Shown piece by piece: positions 1 through 5,679 of a stretch of 8,257 nt of DNA (position 1 is the first letter of the stretch; every line of letters starts with the position of its first letter). Location: NCBI GenBank assembly GCA_029882675.1, contig JAOUKJ010000161.1:1-8257 (forward strand), in the 5' to 3' direction. The stretch comes from Cyclobacteriaceae bacterium. GTDB lineage: Bacteria; Bacteroidota; Bacteroidia; Cytophagales; Cyclobacteriaceae. Below the pieces are notes generated by a model. The model searched no databases. It had not been told where the DNA came from and saw only the letters and a program-made list of their open reading frames with translations. The position numbers and the translations under genes were made by a program.

Positions 1-2
1 AA

Positions 3-332
3 AATGGACTTAAAAGACTCGAGATAATTTTTGACTCACCAATAGGTACGGTTGAAAGTGATGAAGCGGATGTATTGGGGCTATTAATTGATGAATACGA
101 AAAAAAGCATTATCCCATTGAGGCTCCTGATCCCATTGAAGCCATAAAAATAAGAATGGAAGAAATGCATCTAAAACAGGTTGATTTAATCTCAGAGATT
201 GGAGGTAAAAGCAGAGTATCTGAGATTCTAAACAAGAAAAGAAAACTGACTGTAAGTATGATAAGAAACCTGGCTTCACGACTAAATTTATCAGCTGGAC
301 TTCTCATTAAGGACTACCCATTGATTAAGTAA
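3..332 (+). CDS. higA: HigA-type antitoxin, XRE-like HTH regulator (5' end outside window)
   Basis: Antitoxin of a HigBA-type type II toxin-antitoxin pair; such proteins bind and neutralise the HigB mRNA interferase and repress their own operon through a helix-turn-helix. The open frame runs from the left edge with no stop, so the true start and any higB lie upstream of the window; the internal TTG at 75 is not the start. Visible protein: an N-terminal part containing the family hallmark YPIEAPDPIEAIKIRMEE, followed by a C-terminal HTH region (MHLKQVDLISEIGGKSRVSEILN and onward to a natural end, IKDYPLIK). The HTH appears complete, so this copy looks intact at its 3' end. A second, broken copy lies at 1983-2240; over 36 aligned residues (nt 60-167 versus 2079-2186) 27 are identical, so they are diverged paralogues rather than a recent duplication. 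Family call is firm; function as an active antitoxin depends on the unseen toxin. Confidence 0.85.
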   Translation, partial: NGLKRLEIIFDSPIGTVESDEADVLGLLIDEYEKKHYPIEAPDPIEAIKIRMEEMHLKQVDLISEIGGKSRVSEILNKKRKLTVSMIRNLASRLNLSAGLLIKDYPLIK

Positions 333-351
333 AAACGATTGGAAACATTCT

Positions 352-400
352 GTCCCATAGTGACGGGAGTCGCCATGCGCAGCTCCCGTCACTACGGGAC
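352..400. repeat. Strong palindrome, 18-bp stem with 13-nt loop
   Basis: Arms 352-369 and 383-400 are complementary at 17 of 18 positions (one A/C mismatch, at 357 and 395). The loop 370-382 holds a further 3-bp pairing (371-373 with 377-379). Each arm is itself a small inverted repeat (TCCC at 353-356 with GGGA at 365-368; TCCC at 384-387 with GGGA at 396-399), giving nested symmetry. It begins 20 bases after the higA stop. No T-run follows on either strand, so it is a poor intrinsic terminator; a REP/BIME-like element, a recombination site, or a processing hairpin are alternatives. Confidence 0.75.
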
Positions 401-416
401 GTTTAAATCTACAGGT

Positions 417-530
417 ATGTGCAAATCGAAACCAGAGGTATTAAAAAATGGAAAAATCAGATTACATGAAAATTGGCAATGGACTTCGGGTGACTTATCA
501 AAAGGGACTTCAATAATAGAGGAAATATGA
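417..530 (+). CDS. Short ORF (37 aa) translationally coupled to the GNAT gene; possible 3' remnant of a larger gene
   Basis: The frame ends in KGTSIIEEI and its TGA stop (528-530) overlaps the ATG of the acetyltransferase (527-529) in the classic ATGA arrangement, which suggests that it was or is a real gene in the same transcript. The frame stays open upstream through the palindrome, with in-frame ATGs at 375 (inside the hairpin loop) and 417; the part upstream of 417 is palindrome sequence and unlikely to be protein. The visible product starts MCKSKPEVLKNGKIRLHEN and contains an ENWQWTSGD stretch; I do not recognise the family. It reads like the C-terminus of a longer protein whose 5' part was replaced by the palindrome. 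Function unknown; it could also be a chance ORF. Confidence 0.35.
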   Translation: MCKSKPEVLKNGKIRLHENWQWTSGDLSKGTSIIEEI

Positions 531-934
531 AGATAACAATTAAAGAAACAAAAGAAGTTAATCAAGACGCTATAATTAAAATTTACAAAGCAAATCAATG
601 GTCATCTGCTAATAAACCAGATCAATTATTTAAAGCATTATTGAATTCGCATTCTTTCGTTACAGCATGGAAGAATGAACGACTTGTTGGCCTTGCTAAC
701 GCACTTTCAGATGGCCATTTGGTCGTTTACTATCCACATTTAATCGTTCATCCCGAATTTCACGGTAAAGGTATTGGTAAACTCCTTTTAAATAGGCTTC
801 AAGTAAAGTATAGGGATTTTCATCAACAAATATTGGTAGCTGATGGAAAGGCAATCGACTTTTATGAAAAGTGTGGGTTTGAAAAGGCTGGTGAGACGGT
901 CTCTATGTGGATTTACAAAGGAAATGACCATTAG
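527..934 (+). CDS. GNAT-family N-acetyltransferase
   Basis: A single-domain, 135-residue acetyl-CoA-dependent acetyltransferase, a normal length for GNAT proteins. Motif A is clear: V74-H75-P76 followed by H79-G80-K81-G82-I83-G84, the pyrophosphate-binding loop, preceded by the beta-4 strand YYPHLIV. Motif B follows with D111-F112-Y113-E114-K115-C116-G117-F118, where Y113 is the usual general acid. The substrate cannot be told from sequence. The ATG at 527 is supported by an AGAGGA Shine-Dalgarno-like stretch at 518-523 and by the ATGA overlap with the preceding short ORF, so the two were probably co-translated. It sits in an AT-rich stretch of accessory genes; acetyltransferases of this kind are common cargo in cassette arrays and resistance islands. 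It is not closely similar to the second GNAT at 5077-5574. Confidence 0.9.
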   Translation: MKITIKETKEVNQDAIIKIYKANQWSSANKPDQLFKALLNSHSFVTAWKNERLVGLANALSDGHLVVYYPHLIVHPEFHGKGIGKLLLNRLQVKYRDFHQQILVADGKAIDFYEKCGFEKAGETVSMWIYKGNDH

Positions 935-1086
935 AATCAGCATTACAGCGTGGCAAATCGGACACTGCCGCATGGCAATACCCGACGGCTCATCGGACTT
1001 GACCTTCTGCACGGTCACGACAGACAAAATCCTGTGCACGCCTGTTGCCCTTTTGGGTGTATTCATAAAATTACCCTTCTCATTCC
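935..1086. other. GC-richer non-coding stretch between GNAT and SDR genes
   Basis: The bases between the GNAT stop and about 1060 are visibly richer in G and C than the AT-rich genes on each side. They contain near-repeated words (TGGCAA at 952 and 975; ATCGGAC at 957-963 and 995-1001) and a short CCC-TTTT-GGG hairpin at 1048-1057. Open frames crossing it (788-1066 minus; 843-1103 plus) overlap the GNAT gene in other frames and have no family features, so I treat it as non-coding. It could be a dispersed intergenic repeat or the scar of a lost gene. Confidence 0.4.
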
Positions 1087-1100
1087 TTTACATATGTAAA
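1087..1100. promoter_or_regulatory. Perfect 14-bp palindrome upstream of the SDR gene
   Basis: TTTACAT directly followed by ATGTAAA, a perfect dyad centred between 1093 and 1094, with partly matching flanks (ATTC at 1082-1085, GAAT at 1103-1106). It lies 54 bp before the SDR start, a typical place for the operator of a dimeric repressor. No regulator gene for it is seen in the window, and AT-rich palindromes arise by chance. Confidence 0.3.
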
Positions 1101-1127
1101 TAGAATCCTACTGTAATATCCTGAATT

Positions 1128-1151
1128 TTGTATTGCAACAATTAAATACAA
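1128..1151. promoter_or_regulatory. Short inverted repeat next to the SDR start
   Basis: TTGTATT (1128-1134) and AATACAA (1145-1151) form a 7-bp inverted repeat with a 10-nt spacer ending three bases before the SDR ATG. In mRNA it could fold over the translation start region; as DNA it could be an operator half-site pair. No convincing Bacteroidota -33/-7 promoter (TTG and TAnnTTTG) was found at a fitting distance. Confidence 0.25.
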
Positions 1152-1154
1152 ATT

Positions 1155-1892
1155 ATGCGATTACAGGGAAACAAAATACTCATTACAGGAGCTACTTCAG
1201 GCATTGGAGAGGCTCTACTCAACAAATTCCTACTGCTTGATAATCAAATCATCGCTTTGGGTAGAAATGCAGAAAAACTCAAAAATTTAGCCGAAAGGGA
1301 TAAACGAATTATTCCGTTCTCCTGCGATATTTCAAAAGCAGACGAACTAGACAAGCTCATTTTGTTTCTAGAGCAAAACCACGCTGATACTAATATCCTT
1401 GTTAATAATGCGGGGATTCAGTACAACTATCACTTTGCTGAAGAACCGCAATTACTGGGGAAAATAGAACAAGAAATCAACGTAAATATTTTAGCACCGA
1501 TTAAGCTAATTGCGTTGATGCTACCCATGCTCAAAGCCAATAAAAATGCAGCTATTGTCAATGTATCTTCCGGTTTGGGGCTATCACCCAAGAAACAAGC
1601 CCCTGTGTATTGTGGCACGAAAGCGGGTATTCATATTTTCTCGAAAGCCCTGCGCTATCAACTCAAACACCCAAAAGTGTTTGAGATTATCCCGCCATTG
1701 GTAGATACGCAGATGACAGCAGGACGGGGCAAAGGAAAAATTACCCCTGAACAGTTGGTAGATGAATTCATCACTGCTTTTCGCAAAGACAAGTTTGAGG
1801 TCAACATTGGCAAAGTCAAGCTCTTAAAATTCATCAACCGATTGAGCCCTGCTTTGGCAGACAGCATTATGAAAAAAGGGGGCGAAAAATGA
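1155..1892 (+). CDS. Short-chain dehydrogenase/reductase, DltE-like
   Basis: A complete 245-residue classical SDR, an NAD(P)(H)-dependent oxidoreductase of the Rossmann fold. All signature residues are present: T11-G12-A13-T14-S15-G16-I17-G18 cofactor loop, R37 after beta-2 (suggests NADPH can be used), D58 near the adenine, N84-N85-A86-G87, N111, and the catalytic S139, Y152 and K156 (YCGTK). The stretch after the active site, with IIPPLVDTQMTAGRGKGKI, is characteristic of the DltE-like group (COG3967). That group was named after a gene near the teichoic-acid D-alanylation operon in Gram-positives, but its real substrate is unknown; in a Gram-negative host a teichoic acid role is unlikely. 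The ATG at 1155 begins the usual family N-terminus (MRLQGNKILITG). The stop at 1890-1892 is immediately followed by a higB remnant, so the SDR's arrival may be what removed the 5' part of higB. Confidence 0.92.
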   Translation: MRLQGNKILITGATSGIGEALLNKFLLLDNQIIALGRNAEKLKNLAERDKRIIPFSCDISKADELDKLILFLEQNHADTNILVNNAGIQYNYHFAEEPQLLGKIEQEINVNILAPIKLIALMLPMLKANKNAAIVNVSSGLGLSPKKQAPVYCGTKAGIHIFSKALRYQLKHPKVFEIIPPLVDTQMTAGRGKGKITPEQLVDEFITAFRKDKFEVNIGKVKLLKFINRLSPALADSIMKKGGEK

Positions 1893-1979
1893 AAAATTAA
1901 CTACCTTAGACAATGGGTCTTTATTAGATTTTTTGGAACGCATACCGAATATGACAAAATAGAGGCTAACACGATTTAA
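1893..1979 (+). pseudogene. higB: higB toxin remnant, last ~28 codons only
   Basis: Reading 1893-1979 in frame gives KINYLRQWVFIRFFG then THTEYDKIEANTI and a TAA stop, the typical C-terminus of HigB toxins (RelE-like mRNA interferases, PF09907), which end in a pattern like VFIRFxGTHxEYDKIxAxTI. The frame is closed upstream by TGA at 1890-1892, which is the SDR stop, so roughly the first two thirds of the toxin are missing and there is no start codon. It ends three bases before the ATG of the higA fragment at 1983, the normal higB-higA spacing, so both are pieces of one former operon. The product cannot be an active toxin. Confidence 0.8.
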
Positions 1980-1982
1980 ACT

Positions 1983-2240
1983 ATGGAAATTAAAGCAATT
2001 AAAAGCGAAGATGATTATAAACAGTCACCAAAAAGACTTGAGGAAATATTCCATGCTCAATTGGATACAAAGGAAGGAGATGAAGCGGAAGTGCTTTCTA
2101 TATTAATCGAGAAATATGAAGATGAACATTATCCGATTGAAGCTCCCGATCCAATCGAAGCAATTAAATTTAGAATGGAACAAATGCGGACAACTATTCC
2201 CCCACAAATCTCCGAACCTCCTTCTCCATCCCCTCCTTAA
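1983..2240 (+). pseudogene. higA: higA antitoxin fragment, HTH domain lost (breakpoint about 2187-2193)
   Basis: The start is normal (MEIKAIKSEDDYK) and the frame matches HigA through YPIEAPDPIEAIKFRMEQM, ending at 2186. The residues that follow (RTTIPPQISEPPSPSPP) are unrelated to HigA and are the antisense reading of the 3' end of the convergent gene 2194-3747. The whole C-terminal HTH is missing; compare the intact 3' half of the paralogue at 3-332. Family HigA has about 110-120 residues; about 68 genuine ones remain here. Together with the higB stub just upstream it is the core of a locus cut on both sides. A short product could still be translated, but could not bind DNA as HigA does. 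Confidence 0.8.
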
Positions 2241-3747
2241 ACAACTCCTCATCCCGGTAAAGCCCCGTTACATTCAGTATCTTTTTTGAATTCACCAGCT
2301 CCCCCTGATTAAACTCCATTAATACCAACGTAGGAGCAAAAATACCAAACCGGCTGATCAGTACCTCATTTTCCGGGTTGTCGATGACGATGGTTTTAAA
2401 TGCTGGTTTGTGGTCTCCCAATTCATTCCATGAGGCACCCGTGAGCAGATCCTGGGTGAGTTTTTCCATTTGCAGACATTGATAACACCTTTTCTGGTTG
2501 TGAAACAATACCACTACATACCGGTCTTCCGGGGTCAGCAGGAGCTGTTCATAAGCTGCTTTTCCTTGACCGCCATGTTCCATGCTTTGGCATTTCCGGA
2601 CAGCCAAACCCAGACTGATGATGACAAATACCAGCAATACCCCTTTCAGCACTTTTTTCAATACTGAATGAGGCGAACTGCTTAATGCTTTTCGTACCCG
2701 ACTGCGAAACGCTTCATTGATTTGCCCGGTAAAACCATCGGGAGAAACGGTAAGTTCATCTTTAAAAGCGTATACCGTTACCGGGCAGGCATCACCCGGC
2801 AAGGGCTCGGCCAATGAACTTAAAATACCGTACTTCACCAGCAGGTTGGCATCAGTCACTTCCTGTGAGGGGCAGCAACCCAAATGGTCATCCACCTCAT
2901 GACCAATCAGGATGAAGTATTTCTTTTGATGGTCAATAATATGTGACAGCCGGGCTTTTAGTTCCTTGTTTATTTCACCTAATTTCAAAAAATCGGGCTT
3001 TACATCCTCTATTTCAAGGGCCTCAGGCCTGAATGCCTGCATCAGGCATACTGCCCCGCTTTTTTTGTATTCTTCCTGAAATAAAATCAGTTGCCCGCTA
3101 CGGTCATCATCTGCCCCAATACACCCCTCCTTCCGGATCAGCTCCCGGGACATATTTTGGACAATGCTACACCACTGTCCGCGACGAACCATGGCTCCAT
3201 CGGTTAAAATAAGCATACGGAAAGGGCCGGGATAAAAGACCGCTTTCCGCCGGCCGGACAGCGCTTTCGTACTTTTCAGCAAATCATATAAAAAAGCCTG
3301 ACCGGATTCAAAATCATCCGCGTAAAGCCGGCCAGAATCCGGGTGAAGAATACCTGTTTTTTCAACACTCCCTTTTCTTTCAATCAATCCCTTGTAAGCG
3401 GGCAGTCCGAAGATCCTGTCGGTCTTATCACAAACGGCCAGGGGTCTGTCTTTAAACAGGAGGTGGTTGTCATCGTCCAGGGCGGCAAGGGCCACTCCGG
3501 TATACCTCGCGGTCTTCCCGGTAAAATGGCAGGGGCCGTGCTTGCCTTTGGAGGCGCGGATGGTATGGCCGGTATTATCAGGGATAAAGGAAGCGTATTC
3601 AATAGCCACAAAACCGATCTTTTCCATGTCCTGAATCACCCGCCCGGCATCAGCTGATTTTACCACTACATAGCCCGGCTGGGTGATACTCCGGTAGGCA
3701 TCATCCAGTTCGAGGTAGGTGGGATTATGTAAATGGATTTCCTTCAA
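2194..3747 (-). CDS. Composite membrane-anchored protein: cysteine-bearing cytosolic region + one TM helix + ArsF-like thioredoxin domain
   Basis: 517 residues. Region 1 (about 1-130) includes HGPCHFTGKTARYTG, a DDDNH turn and AVCDKT; from memory, residues 76-122 resemble the small domain that follows the methyltransferase domain in ArsM-type arsenite methyltransferases. Region 2 (130-350) is not recognised; it carries C192, C209, the pair C291-C292 (LGCCPSQEVTDAN) and C321. One hydrophobic helix (about 366-383) is preceded by lysines and arginines, predicting the N-terminal part in the cytosol and the C-terminus in the periplasm. The C-terminal domain (about 405-517) is thioredoxin-like with the redox motif C421-Y-Q-C424, a FAPTLVL strand carrying the usual proline, and a GLYRDEELFKEGMEKEV end like ArsF-family proteins. 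The start is TTG at 3747, four bases after the cysteine desulfurase stop, indicating translational coupling; the next in-frame ATG is residue 41. The 3' end abuts the broken higA with no terminator. Role inferred only: membrane sulfur or thiol transfer with the desulfurase. Confidence 0.85.
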   Translation of the reverse strand: MKEIHLHNPTYLELDDAYRSITQPGYVVVKSADAGRVIQDMEKIGFVAIEYASFIPDNTGHTIRASKGKHGPCHFTGKTARYTGVALAALDDDNHLLFKDRPLAVCDKTDRIFGLPAYKGLIERKGSVEKTGILHPDSGRLYADDFESGQAFLYDLLKSTKALSGRRKAVFYPGPFRMLILTDGAMVRRGQWCSIVQNMSRELIRKEGCIGADDDRSGQLILFQEEYKKSGAVCLMQAFRPEALEIEDVKPDFLKLGEINKELKARLSHIIDHQKKYFILIGHEVDDHLGCCPSQEVTDANLLVKYGILSSLAEPLPGDACPVTVYAFKDELTVSPDGFTGQINEAFRSRVRKALSSSPHSVLKKVLKGVLLVFVIISLGLAVRKCQSMEHGGQGKAAYEQLLLTPEDRYVVVLFHNQKRCYQCLQMEKLTQDLLTGASWNELGDHKPAFKTIVIDNPENEVLISRFGIFAPTLVLMEFNQGELVNSKKILNVTGLYRDEELFKEGMEKEVRRFVGE

Positions 3748-3751
3748 TACG

Positions 3752-4870
3752 TTATTTGATTAATTCCAGCAGTGCTTCAGCCAGGCCATCAACTGCTTCC
3801 CCGGTGGTTCCCGGCCCCATACTGATGCGGATGGAACCAATGGCCTCTTCTTCTGTTCGTCCCATGGCCAACATAATCCGGGATGGCGCCAATTCATTTT
3901 CATGACAGGCAGATCCGGTAGAAATGGCATATCCGGACAGGGCCAAAGCCCCTACAATTTCCCGTCCGGAATAACCAGGCACACTCAGTGACAATAAACC
4001 CGGTAAGCTGCTGCTTTTTGGGCTATTGACAACCAAACCCGGTATCTTTATTAATTTATCGATCACTAATTGTTTCAACATTTTTAACTGATCTTTTTCA
4101 ACATCCCAATGTTCTATACTCATTTTCAAAGCGGCCACCATGGCGGCAAGTCCTGCCACGTCTTCTGTTCCGGCCCGAAGGCCCCATTCCTGTTTGCCCC
4201 CTTTCAACATGGGTAAGAACTGATCATCACGCACCAGGACGCCCCCCGTGCTTTTAACACTGCCAAATTTATGACCGGAGAATGAATAATAGGTAAAAGG
4301 CACATCATCAAAATGGAGCGGAACATGACCTACCGACTGGGCTCCATCGATTAAAATCCGGGTTTGTTTACTAAAGCACAGGTCTGCAATTTCTTTCACC
4401 GGATGGATAACGCCGGTCTCATTGCATACATGGCTTATACAGACCAGCGTGGGCTTGTTATTCAGTGCTTTTTCCAATTGATCAACAGATAACTGCCCGG
4501 AGTGGTCAATTTTTATAGTTTCAACCGCTTTTTTATATTTTTCCACAGCATACCAGATGGACTCGTGCACATCTTCGGCAATCAGTAATTTCCCCTTGGG
4601 AAACATGTTCATGTGCCCATCAATGATTGTGTTGTTAGCCTCTGTACCTGAAGCGCACAGTAGCAGCCTTCCATCAAAATAGCGGATCATGTCACAGAAC
4701 TCCTTCTTCAGTGCCAGCAGCCTTTGCTTTGCTGCTTTTCCCGGAGTGTGTTGCGATGATGGGTTGGCATAATATAACCTGACATTGCGGGTATATGCGT
4801 CAATAGCTTCCGGCCAGGGAGGAGAAGAGGCTGCATAGTCGAAGTACCGGGAATTGTTGGGCTGTTCCAT
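3752..4870 (-). CDS. Cysteine desulfurase, NifS/IscS-like, PLP-dependent (class V aminotransferase)
   Basis: 372 residues, complete and slightly shorter than IscS (about 400). It would convert L-cysteine to L-alanine and leave a persulfide on an active-site cysteine for delivery to an acceptor, in the cytosol. Visible landmarks: N-terminal RYFDYAASSP, the ANPSSQHTPGK loop, SGTEANN (74-80), H102, the cofactor-holding D175 and Q178 (IDGAQSVGH), the PLP lysine K201 in SFSGHKFG, the RAGTEDVAG segment, and the active cysteine C322 in STGSACHENELAPSR (group I type loop). The ATG at 4870 fits the family N-terminus. It is not accompanied by iscU, iscA, sufE or sufB, so a housekeeping iron-sulfur role is less likely; its only tight partner is the composite thioredoxin-like protein four bases downstream. 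A weak TACTTTG (-7-like) word lies on the minus strand at 4916-4922. Selenocysteine lyase activity or a dedicated sulfur donor role are alternatives. Confidence 0.93.
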   Translation of the reverse strand: MEQPNNSRYFDYAASSPPWPEAIDAYTRNVRLYYANPSSQHTPGKAAKQRLLALKKEFCDMIRYFDGRLLLCASGTEANNTIIDGHMNMFPKGKLLIAEDVHESIWYAVEKYKKAVETIKIDHSGQLSVDQLEKALNNKPTLVCISHVCNETGVIHPVKEIADLCFSKQTRILIDGAQSVGHVPLHFDDVPFTYYSFSGHKFGSVKSTGGVLVRDDQFLPMLKGGKQEWGLRAGTEDVAGLAAMVAALKMSIEHWDVEKDQLKMLKQLVIDKLIKIPGLVVNSPKSSSLPGLLSLSVPGYSGREIVGALALSGYAISTGSACHENELAPSRIMLAMGRTEEEAIGSIRISMGPGTTGEAVDGLAEALLELIK

Positions 4871-4992
4871 TTCTTGTGAATATATGTCTAAAGATATGGT
4901 AAAAGGACTTTAACACAAAGTACTGGCAACAGGGGGTGAAAAATTTTATAATTTGGCTTTAATAGCCTCCGCTGGTTAAATAAAGTGCACAT

Positions 4993-5038
4993 TCGGTTTT
5001 TCAGGCCTCGGTTCCCAAAAGTTGAACTTAAAAACCGA
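4993..5038. repeat. Inverted repeat in the 206-bp gap between two minus-strand genes
   Basis: TCGGTTTTT (4993-5001) and AAAAACCGA (5030-5038) pair perfectly over 9 bp around a 28-nt loop; the loop contains a second small dyad AAGTT-G-AACTT (5019-5029) and the palindrome AGGCCT (5003-5008). Read on the minus strand it lies downstream of the PAT-like acetyltransferase and upstream of the desulfurase. There is no U-run after it on that strand, so attenuation or a weak terminator is only possible, not shown. Confidence 0.4.
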
Positions 5039-5076
5039 CTTCTTTAGGGTATTCGAATCCTATGGACAGACAGAAA

Positions 5077-5574
5077 TTAGTGTTGGGAATTACCAAAAAG
5101 CAATTCCCAGTAGCCCACATCAATCCATTTTCCCAACTTACGTCCTACTTCCCTGAATTGGCCTGCTTTTTCAAAACCAAATCCTTCATGCAGTCTGATA
5201 CTGGCCTCGTTGGGCAGGGATATCCCCCCAATGACGGAATGTATGCCCTGCTCCTTCAGCCTAAAAAGTAGCTCTTTATAAAGGGCTTTGCCAATGCCCC
5301 TGCCCACCGCATCTTTTTTAACATACACCGTTGATTCGGCCGAGTATTCATAGGCACACCGCCCCTTCCACCGGGAAGCATAGGCAAATCCTTCAATAAT
5401 GTTGTTGGTATCATAAACCAGAAAAGGGTATTTTGAAAGGATTTCCGCGATCCTCGCCACCATATCCTCCACAGCAACCGGATTGATTTCAAATGTTACT
5501 GTGGTATTTTCAACATAGTGGTTGTAAATAGTGCTGACGGCTGCTGCGTCTTCTTTTGTTGCCAGTCTTACCAT
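5077..5574 (-). CDS. GNAT acetyltransferase of the phosphinothricin/arsinothricin (PAT / ArsN1) type
   Basis: 165 residues, the usual length of the PAT/ArsN1/YncA group, which acetylates the amino group of phosphinothricin, arsinothricin, methionine sulfoximine or similar glutamate analogues using acetyl-CoA. Group features: the N-terminal YNHYVENTTVTFE (17-29), E80-S81-T82-V83-Y84-V85, the acetyl-CoA loop R92-G93-I94-G95 with K96, and the conserved C-terminal stretch N122 to W156 including N-E-A-S-I-R-L-H and FREVGRKLGKWIDVGYW. This pattern is distinct from the GNAT at 527-934. Sequence alone cannot decide between an antibiotic (phosphinothricin), organoarsenical (arsinothricin) or general amino-acid detoxification role. 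It lies 206 bp upstream of the desulfurase and 105 bp downstream of the cysteine-rich membrane protein, all on the minus strand, so co-transcription is possible but not shown. The start ATG at 5574 matches the family N-terminus (MVRLATKEDAAAV). Confidence 0.9.
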   Translation of the reverse strand: MVRLATKEDAAAVSTIYNHYVENTTVTFEINPVAVEDMVARIAEILSKYPFLVYDTNNIIEGFAYASRWKGRCAYEYSAESTVYVKKDAVGRGIGKALYKELLFRLKEQGIHSVIGGISLPNEASIRLHEGFGFEKAGQFREVGRKLGKWIDVGYWELLFGNSQH

Positions 5575-5679
5575 TGCTTTTTAATGATCAAAGGCGATGA
5601 TATGTATAAGTCGTCCATTAGGCTGTTGTCTTCCCAAATAAATAACGAAATGATTCCAATTCTAGTTATATCAAAGAAA

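Noticed and set aside
352..410. Integron attC site at the palindrome
   Set aside because: The base after the right arm starts GTTTAAA, which does not fit GTTRRRY, there is no RYYYAAC partner on the left, and the bulged-base pattern of attC is missing. No integrase is in view.
339..416. TTG at 339 as the start of the short ORF
   Set aside because: It would translate the whole palindrome into protein; a start at 417 (or 375) is more plausible.
788..1103. Open frames 788-1066 (minus) and 843-1103 (plus) as genes
   Set aside because: Both overlap the well-supported GNAT gene in other frames and show no domain, start signal or sensible composition.
2187..2240. Proline/serine-rich tail of the second HigA as a new domain
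   Set aside because: It is the antisense reading of the 3' end of the convergent gene; the tail arises from the fusion, not from selection.
3343..3657. 104-aa plus-strand ORF
   Set aside because: Fully antisense to the composite gene; glycine-rich translation is a shadow of its coding strand.
5041..5066. tRNA-like TTCGAATCC word
   Set aside because: It looks like a T-arm loop, but the flanking bases do not form the 5-bp stem, and no acceptor, D or anticodon arm can be built around it.
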